Of a stretch of 64,000 nt of DNA, positions 10,501 through 17,408 are shown in pieces. The notes under the pieces were generated by a model. It searched no databases and had not been told where the DNA came from. It saw only the letters and a list, made by a program, of their open reading frames with translations. Position 1 is the first letter of the stretch; every line of letters starts with the position of its first letter. The stretch is from the NCBI GenBank assembly GCA_002490665.1, contig DKUL01000035.1:1-64000 (forward strand), in the 5' to 3' direction. The stretch comes from Lachnospiraceae bacterium UBA7205 (GTDB lineage: Bacteria; Bacillota; Clostridia; Lachnospirales; Lachnospiraceae). The translations under genes were made by a program, and so were the position numbers.

Positions 10501-11447
10501 GCAGTGACCTTCTCACCCTTCTGTCCAAGAATCTCGCCGCTGAACGGGTCAACCACATCCTCCGCAAGAATCTGGTTCCTGATTCTGTTCTTTAAGAAAA
10601 GCTTTTTGTTGAACTTATATCTGCCCACCTTGGCAAGGTCATATCTTCTCGGGTCAAAAAACATTGCCGTCACGAGGTTCTCTGCACTGTCCAAACTAAA
10701 CGGCTCACCAGGACGGATTTTGCTGTACAGCTCCTTTAAGCCTTCCTGGTAATTTTCGGATGTATCCTTCGTAAAGCTGGCGTGAATCTTCGGTTCATCG
10801 CCAAACAGTTCAAGGATTTCTTCATTTGTACCTACGCCTAATGCACGAATAAGCACCGTAATCGGTACTTTTCTTGTTCTATCTACACGAACGTAGAAAA
10901 CGTCATTGGAATCAGTCTCATACTCAAGCCATGCACCACGATTCGGGATAACCGTACAAGAAAACAGTCTCTTACCAATCTTATCGTGGGTAATGCCATA
11001 GTAGATACCAGGGGAACGTACCAGCTGGCTGACAATTACTCGCTCAGCGCCGTTGATAACAAAGGTACCCGTTTCTGTCATCAGAGGGAAATTACCCATA
11101 AAAATCTCATGTTCTGTGATTTCTTCTTTCTCTTTGTTGTGAAGACGAACCTTGATTTTTACAGGAGCTTCGTATGTTAAATCTCTTTCCTTGCACTCCT
11201 CGATTGTATGCTTGATTTCGTCCTCCGCTAATACGTAATCTACAAATTCCAGACTTAATCGCCCGCTGTAGTCGGTAATTGGAGAGATATCCGCTAATGC
11301 TTCCCGAAAGCCTTCTTCCAGAAACCATTTGTAGGAATCCTTCTGAACTTCGATAAGATTCGGCATATTCAGAACCTCTTCTTGTCTCTGATAGCTCATA
11401 CGCATCGTCTTACCGGAGACCACTGGACGTATTCTGTTTTTTTCCAT
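7587..11447 (-). CDS. rpoB: RNA polymerase subunit beta
   Basis: Second large RNA polymerase subunit, 1286 residues. The rifampicin-binding segment FFGSSQLSQFMDQNNPL ... THKRRLSALGPGG is intact and looks drug-sensitive. GDKMAGRHGNKGV and the C-terminal anchor GGKAQFGGQRFGEMEVWAL are present. The last ~50 residues are strongly acidic (runs of D, E and F). The start MEKNRIRPVVSG has a modest GGGGTG ribosome-binding site. It is separated from rplL by a terminator-like hairpin and has its own promoter. Confidence 0.99.
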   Translation of the reverse strand: MEKNRIRPVVSGKTMRMSYQRQEEVLNMPNLIEVQKDSYKWFLEEGFREALADISPITDYSGRLSLEFVDYVLAEDEIKHTIEECKERDLTYEAPVKIKVRLHNKEKEEITEHEIFMGNFPLMTETGTFVINGAERVIVSQLVRSPGIYYGITHDKIGKRLFSCTVIPNRGAWLEYETDSNDVFYVRVDRTRKVPITVLIRALGVGTNEEILELFGDEPKIHASFTKDTSENYQEGLKELYSKIRPGEPFSLDSAENLVTAMFFDPRRYDLAKVGRYKFNKKLFLKNRIRNQILAEDVVDPFSGEILGQKGEKVTAEMADAIQNAAVPFVWIQTEERLVKVLSNMMVDITNFVDCEPRSLGITEHVYFPVLRQILEEYSENPEELADAITRNVHELIPKHITKEDILASINYNMHLEYGLGNSDDIDHLGNRRIRAVGELLQNQYRIGLSRMERVVRERMTTHDTDDVSPQALINIKPVQAAIKEFFGSSQLSQFMDQNNPLGELTHKRRLSALGPGGLSRDRAGFEVRDVHYSHYGRMCPIETPEGPNIGLINSLASYARINEYGFIEAPYRKIDKTDPKNPRVTNEVVYMTADEEDNYHVAQANEQLDENGYFVRNSVSGRYLDETQEYPKAMFDYMDVSPKMVFSVATALIPFLQNDDANRALMGSNMQRQAVPLLFTEAPVVGTGIEVKAAVDSGVCVVAKKPGTITYVSSKLIRMTYDDGEKAEFRLHKFERSNQSNCYNQKPIVFKGDHVEAGQVIADGASTSGGELGLGKNPLIGFMTWEGYNYEDAVLLSERLVMEDVYTSIHIEEYETDARDTKLGPEEITRDVPGVGDDALKDLDDRGIIRIGAEVRAGDILVGKVTPKGETELTAEERLLRAIFGEKAREVRDTSLKVPHGEYGVVVDAKVFSRANGDTELAPGVNQTVRIYIAQKRKISVGDKMAGRHGNKGVVSRVLPVEDMPYLPNGRPLDIVLNPLGVPSRMNIGQVLEIHLSLAAKALGFNVSTPVFDGANELDIMDTLDLANDYVNLEWEEFEAKHKEELLPEVMEYLSENREHRNLWKGVPISRDGKVRLRDGRTGEYFDSPVTIGHMHYLKLHHLVDDKIHARSTGPYGMVTQQPLGGKAQFGGQRFGEMEVWALEAYGASHTLQEILTVKSDDVVGRVKTYEAIIKGENIPEPGIPESFKVLLKELQSLGLDVKVYDEDQNEVELKESVDYTETDFRVEMEGDRKYDNTENLEGYQQKEFDAESGDLVDAEDDFEEDDFSEDDFDGDDDSFEDDFE

Positions 11448-11567
11448 GACATTTCACCCCGTTCTTATTTATATACATCTATATTTCATTGAGCCTTATT
11501 TGCAGGAAACTGCCCACTTCACAGGCAGTTACGTGCAGGCACAATTTTTCATAATAGTGCACCCTAC

Positions 11568-11596
11568 ATACTACCACAAGTCAAATTTAAAGTCAA
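11568..11596 (-). promoter_or_regulatory. Sigma-A promoter of rpoBC
   Basis: TTGACT (11591-11596), 17-base spacer and TAGTAT (11568-11573) on the minus strand. The resulting leader of about 110 bases contains a small hairpin (AACTGCC/GGCAGTT, 11508-11530). This promoter would uncouple rpoBC from rplJL. Confidence 0.65.
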
Positions 11597-11647
11597 TGAA
11601 AATTTTCAATATTTCCTTTTTCGCGGACAAAACAAAAAAAGTGAAAA

Positions 11648-11669
11648 GGCCGGGAATAAATCCCGACCC
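11648..11669 (-). terminator. Terminator/attenuator between rplL and rpoB
   Basis: GGGTCGGGAT ... ATTCCCGGCC hairpin directly after the rplL stop, followed by CTTTTCAC and a later T run on the minus strand. It fits the known need for more L7/L12 than RNA polymerase; partial read-through is possible. Confidence 0.75.
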
Positions 11670-11689
11670 TCATAGTCATCTGGTCTAAA

Positions 11690-12064
11690 TTACTTGAGTG
11701 TAACCTTTGCACCTTCTGCCTCAAGCTTTGTCTTAATTTCCTCAGCCTCAGCCTTAGCTGCTGCTTCCTTAAGTACCTTAGGAGCGTTATCAACCAAGTC
11801 CTTAGCTTCCTTCAGGCCAAGACCTGTTGCTTCACGAACAACCTTGATAACCTTAACCTTATTCGGGCCTACCTCTGTAAGCTCTACATCAAACTCATCC
11901 TTCTCCTCAACTGCTGCGCCTGCGCCTTCAGCTGCTGCAACGACTACGCCTGCTGCTGCGGATACGCCGAACTCCTCTTCACATGCTTTTACTAAATCAT
12001 TTAACTCTAAAACCGTAAGCTCTTTGATTGCTTCAATAAACTCTGCTGTTGTTAACTTTGCCAT
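11690..12064 (-). CDS. rplL: 50S ribosomal protein L7/L12
   Basis: Stalk protein that recruits translational GTPases, 124 residues. The N-terminal dimerisation helices (MAKLTTAEFIEAIKELTVLE), a flexible Ala/Glu hinge and the C-terminal domain with KVIKVVREATGLGLKEAKDL are all present. A GGAGGAAG ribosome-binding site precedes the ATG. It follows rplJ in the standard rplJ-rplL pair and is followed by a hairpin that should limit read-through into rpoB. Confidence 0.98.
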   Translation of the reverse strand: MAKLTTAEFIEAIKELTVLELNDLVKACEEEFGVSAAAGVVVAAAEGAGAAVEEKDEFDVELTEVGPNKVKVIKVVREATGLGLKEAKDLVDNAPKVLKEAAAKAEAEEIKTKLEAEGAKVTLK

Positions 12065-12117
12065 GATTGTCTTCCTCCATAAATAAATTTGTTCGTTTCT
12101 ACATTTCTTCCAGCCAG

Positions 12118-12687
12118 TTACTCTGCTGCGGGTGCTTCTGCCGTCTCTTCTGCGGGAGCCTCTGCTGACTCGTCAGCCTTAGGTGCCGGCTCGCATGCGT
12201 CTGGACCGCCCTTTTCAGCAATCTGGTTAAGCACACGTGCGAAGTTTGTAATCGGGGACTGGATGCTTCCAAGGAACTTGGAAATAAGCTCGTCTCTTGA
12301 AGGAATGCTTGCGATAGCTGCCATTCCCTTTTCATCGTAAACGACGCCTTCCACAACACCTGCCTTCATCACAAGTGCCGGACACTCCTTAGCAAACTTG
12401 CTGATAATTCTTGCCGGAGCTGTCGCATCATCCTTACATACCGCAATCGCATTTGTACCCTTGAGACTGTCTGTCAGGCCTTCAAACGCCGAACCCTTAA
12501 AGGCACGTGTCATCAGTGTGTTCTTGTATACCTTGTAGCTGACACCGGCCTCGCGAAGCTGTCTGCGCAGCTGTGTGTCCTGTGCAACAGTGATTCCGCT
12601 ATAGCTTACGATTACAACTGTGGCAGCATCCTTGATAAGAGCAGAAATCTCCTCAACGATAGGCTGTTTTAATTCAATCTTTGCCAT
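12118..12687 (-). CDS. rplJ: 50S ribosomal protein L10
   Basis: Base of the ribosomal stalk; binds 23S rRNA and the L7/L12 dimers. 189 residues, slightly longer than usual because of an Ala/Glu-rich tail (about residues 165-189). The start MAKIELKQPIVEEISALI follows AAGGAGG. The N-terminal domain has the typical YSGITVAQDTQLRRQLREAG stretch. A 200-base L10 leader and a dedicated promoter stand upstream, where L10 and its L12 complex are expected to exert feedback control. Confidence 0.97.
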   Translation of the reverse strand: MAKIELKQPIVEEISALIKDAATVVIVSYSGITVAQDTQLRRQLREAGVSYKVYKNTLMTRAFKGSAFEGLTDSLKGTNAIAVCKDDATAPARIISKFAKECPALVMKAGVVEGVVYDEKGMAAIASIPSRDELISKFLGSIQSPITNFARVLNQIAEKGGPDACEPAPKADESAEAPAEETAEAPAAE

Positions 12688-12699
12688 TTCTTTACCTCC

Positions 12700-12900
12700 T
12701 TATAGATTTTATGGACCTGGTTTCCCACGTCCTGCCGATAGGAGTTTATAAACACAAAACCTCCCATTCCTATGCGGACGCATAAGCCGAGAGGTCTAAA
12801 CAGTCATTACAAAACTCTTTTCCTCGGTAGGCGTTACGCTTACGCAAGTCACATCATCCATGACCTGCACCTACTGTCTTCGGCATGGTTTTACAACCTT
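12700..12900 (-). promoter_or_regulatory. L10 leader (ribosomal protein autoregulatory RNA)
   Basis: The 5' untranslated region of rplJ has features of the Firmicutes L10 leader: a CCGAAGACAGTAGGTGC segment (about 12868-12884), a pairing GCCTACCGAGG segment, and a downstream hairpin ACCTCTCGGC ... GGGAGGT (12761-12799) followed by TTTTGTGTTT that can act as an attenuator. Recognition is by pattern; a covariance-model search would confirm it. Confidence 0.8.
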
Positions 12901-12904
12901 TAAT

Positions 12905-12934
12905 ACCATATCACAGCCCGCCCATCCTTGTCAA
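12905..12934 (-). promoter_or_regulatory. Sigma-A promoter of rplJ-rplL
   Basis: TTGACA (12929-12934), 18-base spacer and TATGGT (12905-12910) on the minus strand, in the gap between the end of the CapA-like gene and the L10 leader. It makes rplJL independent of the inserted upstream gene. Confidence 0.75.
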
Positions 12935-12965
12935 TCCCCTTTTTAAAGATTTCATTCCAAAGATT

Positions 12966-14330
12966 TTATTCCCCATGGAATGTGACGAACCCTTCACTGT
13001 CAATCTGTACCTTGGGTGAAAGCCCTCTCATGTAATTGAGCACCCCATCCCTGTCAGCTCCTTCCAGCTCCCTTGTGCGGCAGTCCTCCTGCCTGCATGC
13101 TATAAACCTGAAATCCTGTATTCCGTCCTTATTGATTCCGACTTCGACAAGGCATGTATCCTGTGTCTTGGAATTAAACCAGTAGTTTCCGAGGCTGTAC
13201 ACCACCGGCACGCCTGACACGACATCAAGCTTCTGCAGGCAGTGCGGGTGGTCGCCTATAATGAGATCCACGCCGGCCTGTGCATATATCGGCGCCTGTT
13301 TGTCCTGCAGCCAGTCCGTCTCCTCCTGGCTCTCCGTTCCCCAGTGTATATATAAAATGACAAAATCGCAGTCTGCCTTTGCCTCCGCAATGACTTCCAG
13401 AAGCGCCGACGGATCCATGCACCTTAATACGCCTGCATTGGCGGATGTCGCCTCTTTTGTATCCGGGACTGCATTCCTCTCAATCTGTGTCGCGCTCACA
13501 ATGCCTATCTTCATACCGTTCGCAATCAGATAGAGCGGCTTTTTCGCCTCCTCAATATTTCTTCCGGCTCCAACATAGGGAATTCCGGCGTTTTCAAGCG
13601 TCGTGAACGTATCAAGGAGCGCATCCTCTCCATAATCATATGCATGGTTGTTTGCAAGTGACACCACATCCACGCCAATCTGCCCCAGCAGTTCCACATT
13701 GGCGGGATTTGCGCGGAAAGTAAACTGTTTGCCTTCTGTCGGGGTGCCTCTTGTGGAAAAAGGGAATTCATTATTCAGCATAAATACGTCCGCAGTCCGC
13801 ATCCGTTCCAGCAGGGCGCCGGAAAAAGTATCATAAATGTCACTTCCCCTGGCACGATAGCGGAACATCATGGCATACTCATCATCCAGCAGGATGTCCC
13901 CTGCAAAAAGAAGTGAGACACGCCCGCCATCAGCGCACTCCACAATCCGTACATTTTGCCCTTTTGCCACCGCTTCCTGATACAGCCTTTCGTTCTCTGC
14001 AAGTATCTCGTCGGACACACCCAGTGCCTGGTCTTCACCCGAATTCTCAGAAATGGTATTTTCTTCTGCCCCGTCATCCCCCGCCTGCTCCACTGTATCA
14101 TGCTGCGCAAACAGCCAGCCCAAGTCAAGCTTTTCATGGTTGTTTCCCTGCATGCTTTTCGCACTCTGTGCTGCCACAAAAGCAGCGTATCCGACCATCA
14201 CGGTGCCTCCCACCATAAGCACTGCGGAGAGCGAGGCGACAAATATCCGCAATTGCCCGCTTACTCCTTTTTTTCGTCCTTTTCTTACCTTTCTTTTATT
14301 TCTTTTGTCCCTGTTTTCCTTCCCTGCCAA
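12966..14330 (-). CDS. CapA-family (PGA_cap) membrane-anchored metallophosphatase-like protein
   Basis: 454 residues. A very basic N-terminus (about 13 Lys/Arg in the first 28 residues) is followed by one membrane helix (about 29-53) and an extracytoplasmic CapA/PGA_cap domain. The domain shows the family motifs LLFAGDILLD (~141), NNEFPFS (~186), SLANNHAYDYG (~224), ILYIHWGTE (~325) and IIGDHPHCLQ (~357), which match the metal-binding motifs of calcineurin-like CapA proteins. Relatives act in poly-gamma-glutamate capsule or cell-surface metabolism; the substrate here is unknown. The start is TTG at 14330 with GGAGG seven bases upstream. Its position between rplA and rplJ is odd: a terminator stands before it and the rplJ promoter after it, so it is probably a passenger gene with low read-through expression. 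Confidence 0.88.
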   Translation of the reverse strand: MAGKENRDKRNKRKVRKGRKKGVSGQLRIFVASLSAVLMVGGTVMVGYAAFVAAQSAKSMQGNNHEKLDLGWLFAQHDTVEQAGDDGAEENTISENSGEDQALGVSDEILAENERLYQEAVAKGQNVRIVECADGGRVSLLFAGDILLDDEYAMMFRYRARGSDIYDTFSGALLERMRTADVFMLNNEFPFSTRGTPTEGKQFTFRANPANVELLGQIGVDVVSLANNHAYDYGEDALLDTFTTLENAGIPYVGAGRNIEEAKKPLYLIANGMKIGIVSATQIERNAVPDTKEATSANAGVLRCMDPSALLEVIAEAKADCDFVILYIHWGTESQEETDWLQDKQAPIYAQAGVDLIIGDHPHCLQKLDVVSGVPVVYSLGNYWFNSKTQDTCLVEVGINKDGIQDFRFIACRQEDCRTRELEGADRDGVLNYMRGLSPKVQIDSEGFVTFHGE

Positions 14331-14373
14331 ACATCCACCTCCTGCCTTCTGCGTGCACGCATATATGCGAAAA

Positions 14374-14400
14374 GACCCCGCTTTTATCCAAAACGAGGTC
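14374..14400 (-). terminator. Terminator after rplA
   Basis: GACCTCGTTTT-GGAT-AAAAGCGGGGTC hairpin followed by TTTTCGC on the minus strand, 24 bases after the rplA stop. It insulates rplKA from the CapA-like gene. Confidence 0.85.
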
Positions 14401-14424
14401 CCGTCTTATCTATTATTATTTTGA

Positions 14425-15114
14425 TTAGAACTTAGCAACACTAACCTTTACGCCAGGCCCCATTGTAGATGACAGTGTGATGCTCCTTAAGTACTGTCCC
14501 TTCAGGTTTGAAGGTCTTGCCTTCACAATCGCCTCTAACAGGGCGTTCAGATTCTGTGTCAGCTGCTCCTCTGTGAAAGATACCTTTCCAATCGGGCAGT
14601 GAATGATGTTTGTCTTGTCAAGCCTGTATTCAATCTTACCAGCCTTGATATCGTTGATAGCCTTTGTCACGTCCATCGTTACTGTTCCGGCCTTCGGGTT
14701 CGGCATCAAGCCTTTCGGTCCCAAAACCTTACCAAGACGACCAACAACACCCATCATGTCCGGTGTAGCTACTACAACATCGAAATCCAGCCATCCATCA
14801 TTCTGAATCTTCGGAATCAGCTCGTCTCCGCCAACATAATCCGCGCCGGCTGCCTCAGCCTCCGCAATCTTATCCCCTTTGGCAAATACCAGAACCCTGA
14901 CAGTCTTACCTGTTCCGTTCGGAAGCACAACGGCACCACGTATCTGCTGTTCTGCATGACGTCCGTCACATCCTGTCCTGATATGGACTTCAACTGTCTC
15001 ATCAAACTTTGCGGTAGCGGACTTCTTAGCCAGCGCTACAGCATCTTCAATCTCATAAAATGTCGCGCGATCAACCAGCTTCGCGGATTCATTATATTTC
15101 TTACCATGCTTCAT
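14425..15114 (-). CDS. rplA: 50S ribosomal protein L1
   Basis: L1 stalk protein, 229 residues, standard length. The start MKHGKKYNESAKLVDRATFY is correct for the family, and the signature region FDVVVATPDMMGVVGRLGKVLGP leads into LMPNPKAGTV. In many bacteria L1 represses its own rplK-rplA operon by binding the leader RNA. It follows rplK by 16 bases. Confidence 0.98.
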   Translation of the reverse strand: MKHGKKYNESAKLVDRATFYEIEDAVALAKKSATAKFDETVEVHIRTGCDGRHAEQQIRGAVVLPNGTGKTVRVLVFAKGDKIAEAEAAGADYVGGDELIPKIQNDGWLDFDVVVATPDMMGVVGRLGKVLGPKGLMPNPKAGTVTMDVTKAINDIKAGKIEYRLDKTNIIHCPIGKVSFTEEQLTQNLNALLEAIVKARPSNLKGQYLRSITLSSTMGPGVKVSVAKF

Positions 15115-15130
15115 TCTTTTTTACCTCCGC

Positions 15131-15556
15131 TTAATCCTCTACTGTAATGCCCATAGATCTTGCCGTACCTGCTATCATGCTCATGGCTGCCTCAAGGCTT
15201 GCCGCATTTAAGTCAGGCATCTTTAGCTCTGCAATCTCCTGAATCTTTGCCTTTGAAATCTTGGCAACCTTCGTCTTGTTCGGTGCTGCCGAAGCTGTTT
15301 TCAGGTTGCATGCCTTCTTTAATAAAACTGCTGCAGGCGGAGTCTTTGTGATGAAGCTGAAGCTTCTGTCCGCATATACTGTAATCACGACAGGTATAAT
15401 CATACCCTCCTGGTCTGCTGTTCTGGCGTTAAACTGTTTTGTAAACTCAACGATGTTTACACCATGCTGTCCAAGAGCTGGTCCAACCGGCGGAGCCGGT
15501 GTTGCTTTTGCGGCAGGAATTTGTAATTTAATATATCCTTCTACTTTCTTTGCCAT
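15131..15556 (-). CDS. rplK: 50S ribosomal protein L11
   Basis: GTPase-associated-centre protein binding 23S rRNA; 141 residues from ATG at 15556 (MAKKVEGYIKLQIPAAKATP). An upstream in-frame GTG at 15565 is inside the Shine-Dalgarno sequence AGGAGGTG and is rejected. The proline-rich PAPPVGPALGQHGVNI segment and the C-terminal GTARSMGI motif are intact. It is first in the rplK-rplA unit, with its own promoter and leader. Confidence 0.98.
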   Translation of the reverse strand: MAKKVEGYIKLQIPAAKATPAPPVGPALGQHGVNIVEFTKQFNARTADQEGMIIPVVITVYADRSFSFITKTPPAAVLLKKACNLKTASAAPNKTKVAKISKAKIQEIAELKMPDLNAASLEAAMSMIAGTARSMGITVED

Positions 15557-15603
15557 TTTAGGCACCTCCTAATTTATTCTCAGTCCTTCCTAATATAAAG
15601 ACT

Positions 15604-15653
15604 GTTTTGTGGTAGTCTGGGCGGATGACCCTCCCACACGGAAATATGTCCGC
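15604..15653 (-). promoter_or_regulatory. rplK leader, candidate L1-binding site
   Basis: The transcript upstream of rplK contains GCGGA ... TCCGC (15653-15621) enclosing TGTGGGAGGGTCA, followed by a short A-rich/CCACAA segment. GTGGGAGG-containing structures upstream of rplK are common in Firmicutes and resemble the L1 site on 23S rRNA. Placement and motif support autoregulation by L1; no covariance search was possible. Confidence 0.5.
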
Positions 15654-15658
15654 TAAAC

Positions 15659-15687
15659 ATTTTATTACAACCAAATCACCTTGTCAA
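15659..15687 (-). promoter_or_regulatory. Sigma-A promoter of rplK-rplA
   Basis: TTGACA (15682-15687), 17-base spacer and TAAAAT (15659-15664) on the minus strand, starting only a few bases after the nusG stop. Confidence 0.8.
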
Positions 15688-15695
15688 TATCTATT

Positions 15696-16475
15696 TTAAT
15701 CCCACATCTTTTTAATGTCACTAAAATGAATCTCGACCGGTGTCTCGCGGCCAAACATCTCAACGTTAATCGTCGCGGTCTGTCTCGCCGCATCAATCTT
15801 CTGAATGGTTCCAACCGTATCTTTCCATACACCCGCGGTAACGCTTATCACATCACCTTCTGCGAACTCAATGCTGGTGTCCATCCCAAAATCAAGCGCC
15901 TTGAGTTCTGCCTCCGTGAGCGGCACCGGTTTGCTTCCCGGTCCCACAAACCCGGTAACACCCCTTGTATTTCTCACGACATACCATGCATCGTTGTTGT
16001 CCGCATCCATATGAAGGAGCACATATCCTGGAAACATCTTTTTCTGCGATGTCTTTTCGACTCCGTTTTTCAGCTCCATGACATCCTGCAGCGGAACCCT
16101 GACTTCAAGGATTTCATTCTCCAGGTGTCTGTTTTCAATTGCCTTCTCGATGTTGGCTTTGACCTTATTCTCATATCCGGAATAGGTATGGACTACATAC
16201 CAGCCCATGCCAAGCCCGCTCTTGTTGTCGCTGAGTGCCACTCTGCTGTGGGGCTCCTCCTCGACTGGCTCTGGAACAGGAACTGTCTCCTCCTCAGCAG
16301 TCTCTTCAGCTTCCGGCGTCGGTTCTGGTTCAAATGCTTCTTCCAGCACTGTTTCATCCGTCTGCGCTTCCTCTGTCTCGTGCGGTTTCTCCGGCATCCT
16401 GGGCGATACCGGAAGCCACTCCTGCATATTGGGAGTAATCAGCTTTTTGGCTACTGCCTTCTTCTTTTCTTCCAT
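15696..16475 (-). CDS. nusG: Transcription factor NusG with long acidic N-terminal extension
   Basis: Processivity/pausing factor that binds the RNA polymerase clamp. 259 residues against about 175-180 in most bacteria. The NGN domain starts near residue 91 (GWYVVHTYSGYENKVKANI) and the KOW domain is around 205-255 (EGDVISVTAGVWKDTVGTIQ). Residues 1-90 form a low-complexity Glu/Pro/Thr-rich extension with no recognised domain. The ATG at 16475 has an AGAGGA site 8 bases upstream, while the internal ATG just before GWYVV has no clear ribosome-binding site, so the extension is probably translated. It lies 27 bases after secE. Confidence 0.95.
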   Translation of the reverse strand: MEEKKKAVAKKLITPNMQEWLPVSPRMPEKPHETEEAQTDETVLEEAFEPEPTPEAEETAEEETVPVPEPVEEEPHSRVALSDNKSGLGMGWYVVHTYSGYENKVKANIEKAIENRHLENEILEVRVPLQDVMELKNGVEKTSQKKMFPGYVLLHMDADNNDAWYVVRNTRGVTGFVGPGSKPVPLTEAELKALDFGMDTSIEFAEGDVISVTAGVWKDTVGTIQKIDAARQTATINVEMFGRETPVEIHFSDIKKMWD

Positions 16476-16502
16476 ATTCGTTATCCTCTTTTACCTGTTC
16501 TA

Positions 16503-16715
16503 TTAGATTCCGATACTTGTCAAGAAGTTAATACCAAACTGGATAAGCGTATCCAAAAAAGTAATAATAAGTCCTAATACAACCGAAACGCAAAGAACCG
16601 CCACTGACTGCTTAACGGTTTCTTTCCTGTCAGGCCAGGCAATCTTTTTGAACTCTGTTTTTACACCCTTCCAGAAGCTTTCTTTCTTTGCTTCCGACTT
16701 AGCTGAATCTGCCAT
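16503..16715 (-). CDS. secE: Preprotein translocase subunit SecE
   Basis: Small single-span subunit of the SecYEG channel, 70 residues. The amphipathic segment FWKGVKTEFKKIAWPDRKE precedes one membrane helix (about 37-65). An AGGAGG site precedes the ATG. It lies in the canonical order rpmG-secE-nusG. Confidence 0.96.
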   Translation of the reverse strand: MADSAKSEAKKESFWKGVKTEFKKIAWPDRKETVKQSVAVLCVSVVLGLIITFLDTLIQFGINFLTSIGI

Positions 16716-16742
16716 AGTGTGCCTCCTAATTCTTTCGATTGA

Positions 16743-16892
16743 TTATTTTGTTTCCTTGTGCAGTGTATGAGTCCTGCAGAATTTACAATACTTCTTAATT
16801 TCCATTCTGTCCGGATGAGTCTTTTTCTCCTTTGTAGTATTGTAATTACGCTGTTTGCACTCTGTACATGCCAATGTAATCTTTGTACGCAT
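16743..16892 (-). CDS. rpmG: 50S ribosomal protein L33
   Basis: 49-residue zinc-type L33, MRTKITLACTECKQRNYNTT ... YCKFCRTHTLHKETK, with two CxxC pairs (C9/C12 and C36/C39) for zinc binding. The preferred start is the second of two adjacent ATG codons (16892), 7 bases after GGAGG; the first ATG at 16895 would add one Met. It is the first gene of rpmG-secE-nusG. Confidence 0.96.
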   Translation of the reverse strand: MRTKITLACTECKQRNYNTTKEKKTHPDRMEIKKYCKFCRTHTLHKETK

Positions 16893-17052
16893 CATTCCAC
16901 CTCCGCTAGCGTTCTAAATGTATATTGTCCTAATCATGTGCAGGATGGCACGGATCCTTTCATACCGCTCCGGGACTGCCCTCACAGGATGTCCCTCTAC
17001 AGGCAGAACCGAATTGCATAAAAAAAAGACCTAATGTGCATCTTGCCTATCC
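16893..17052 (-). promoter_or_regulatory. Leader of the rpmG operon
   Basis: About 150 bases of untranslated leader between the promoter and rpmG. It contains short pairing segments (CTGCC ... GGCAG around 16980-17010) and an eight-T run near 17025-17032. No known riboswitch is recognised. Confidence 0.35.
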
Positions 17053-17081
17053 ACTATATCACACCGAAAATACTGCGTCAA
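17053..17081 (-). promoter_or_regulatory. Sigma-A promoter of rpmG-secE-nusG
   Basis: TTGACG (17076-17081), 17-base spacer and TATAGT (17053-17058) on the minus strand. The rest of the gap to 17338 is A/T-rich with nothing recognised. Confidence 0.75.
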
Positions 17082-17338
17082 CATTTTTTCCGTATTTCCT
17101 AATTTTTTTCTGACAAGACCACTTGATTTTTCATACAATTCATGGTAAATTTAAGATAATAAACAGATATACATAATATTGTCAGAATATTCACACGTTT
17201 TAAATTGTATATTTGTCTAAAATAAAGGAATTTTTCCATTTTTATATTCAATTCGAACACCAAAAACAAGTTCACATAAGGCAATAAACAGCCGTTTTTC
17301 GAATATATTATGGTAACTATCCTTTATCTATCAAATTG

Positions 17339-17379
17339 TATATAGTAAACAGTCGGAGGACATCTGTGTTTACTATATA
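17339..17379 (+). repeat. Perfect 13-base inverted repeat before the FliD-like gene
   Basis: TATATAGTAAACA (17339-17351) and its exact complement TGTTTACTATATA (17367-17379) flank a 15-base loop. A TATAAT at 17376-17381 overlaps the right arm, and the gene start is about 30 bases downstream. It could be a repressor/activator operator or a leader hairpin; no matching -35 is obvious. Confidence 0.6.
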
Positions 17380-17408
17380 ATATAGATTACAGAGGGGAGG
17401 ACACAAGT

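Noticed and set aside
15681..16577. 298-codon open frame on the plus strand across nusG
   Set aside because: It is antisense to nusG and secE, has no ribosome-binding site, and its composition (Arg, Cys, Leu, His-rich) is that of a shadow frame.
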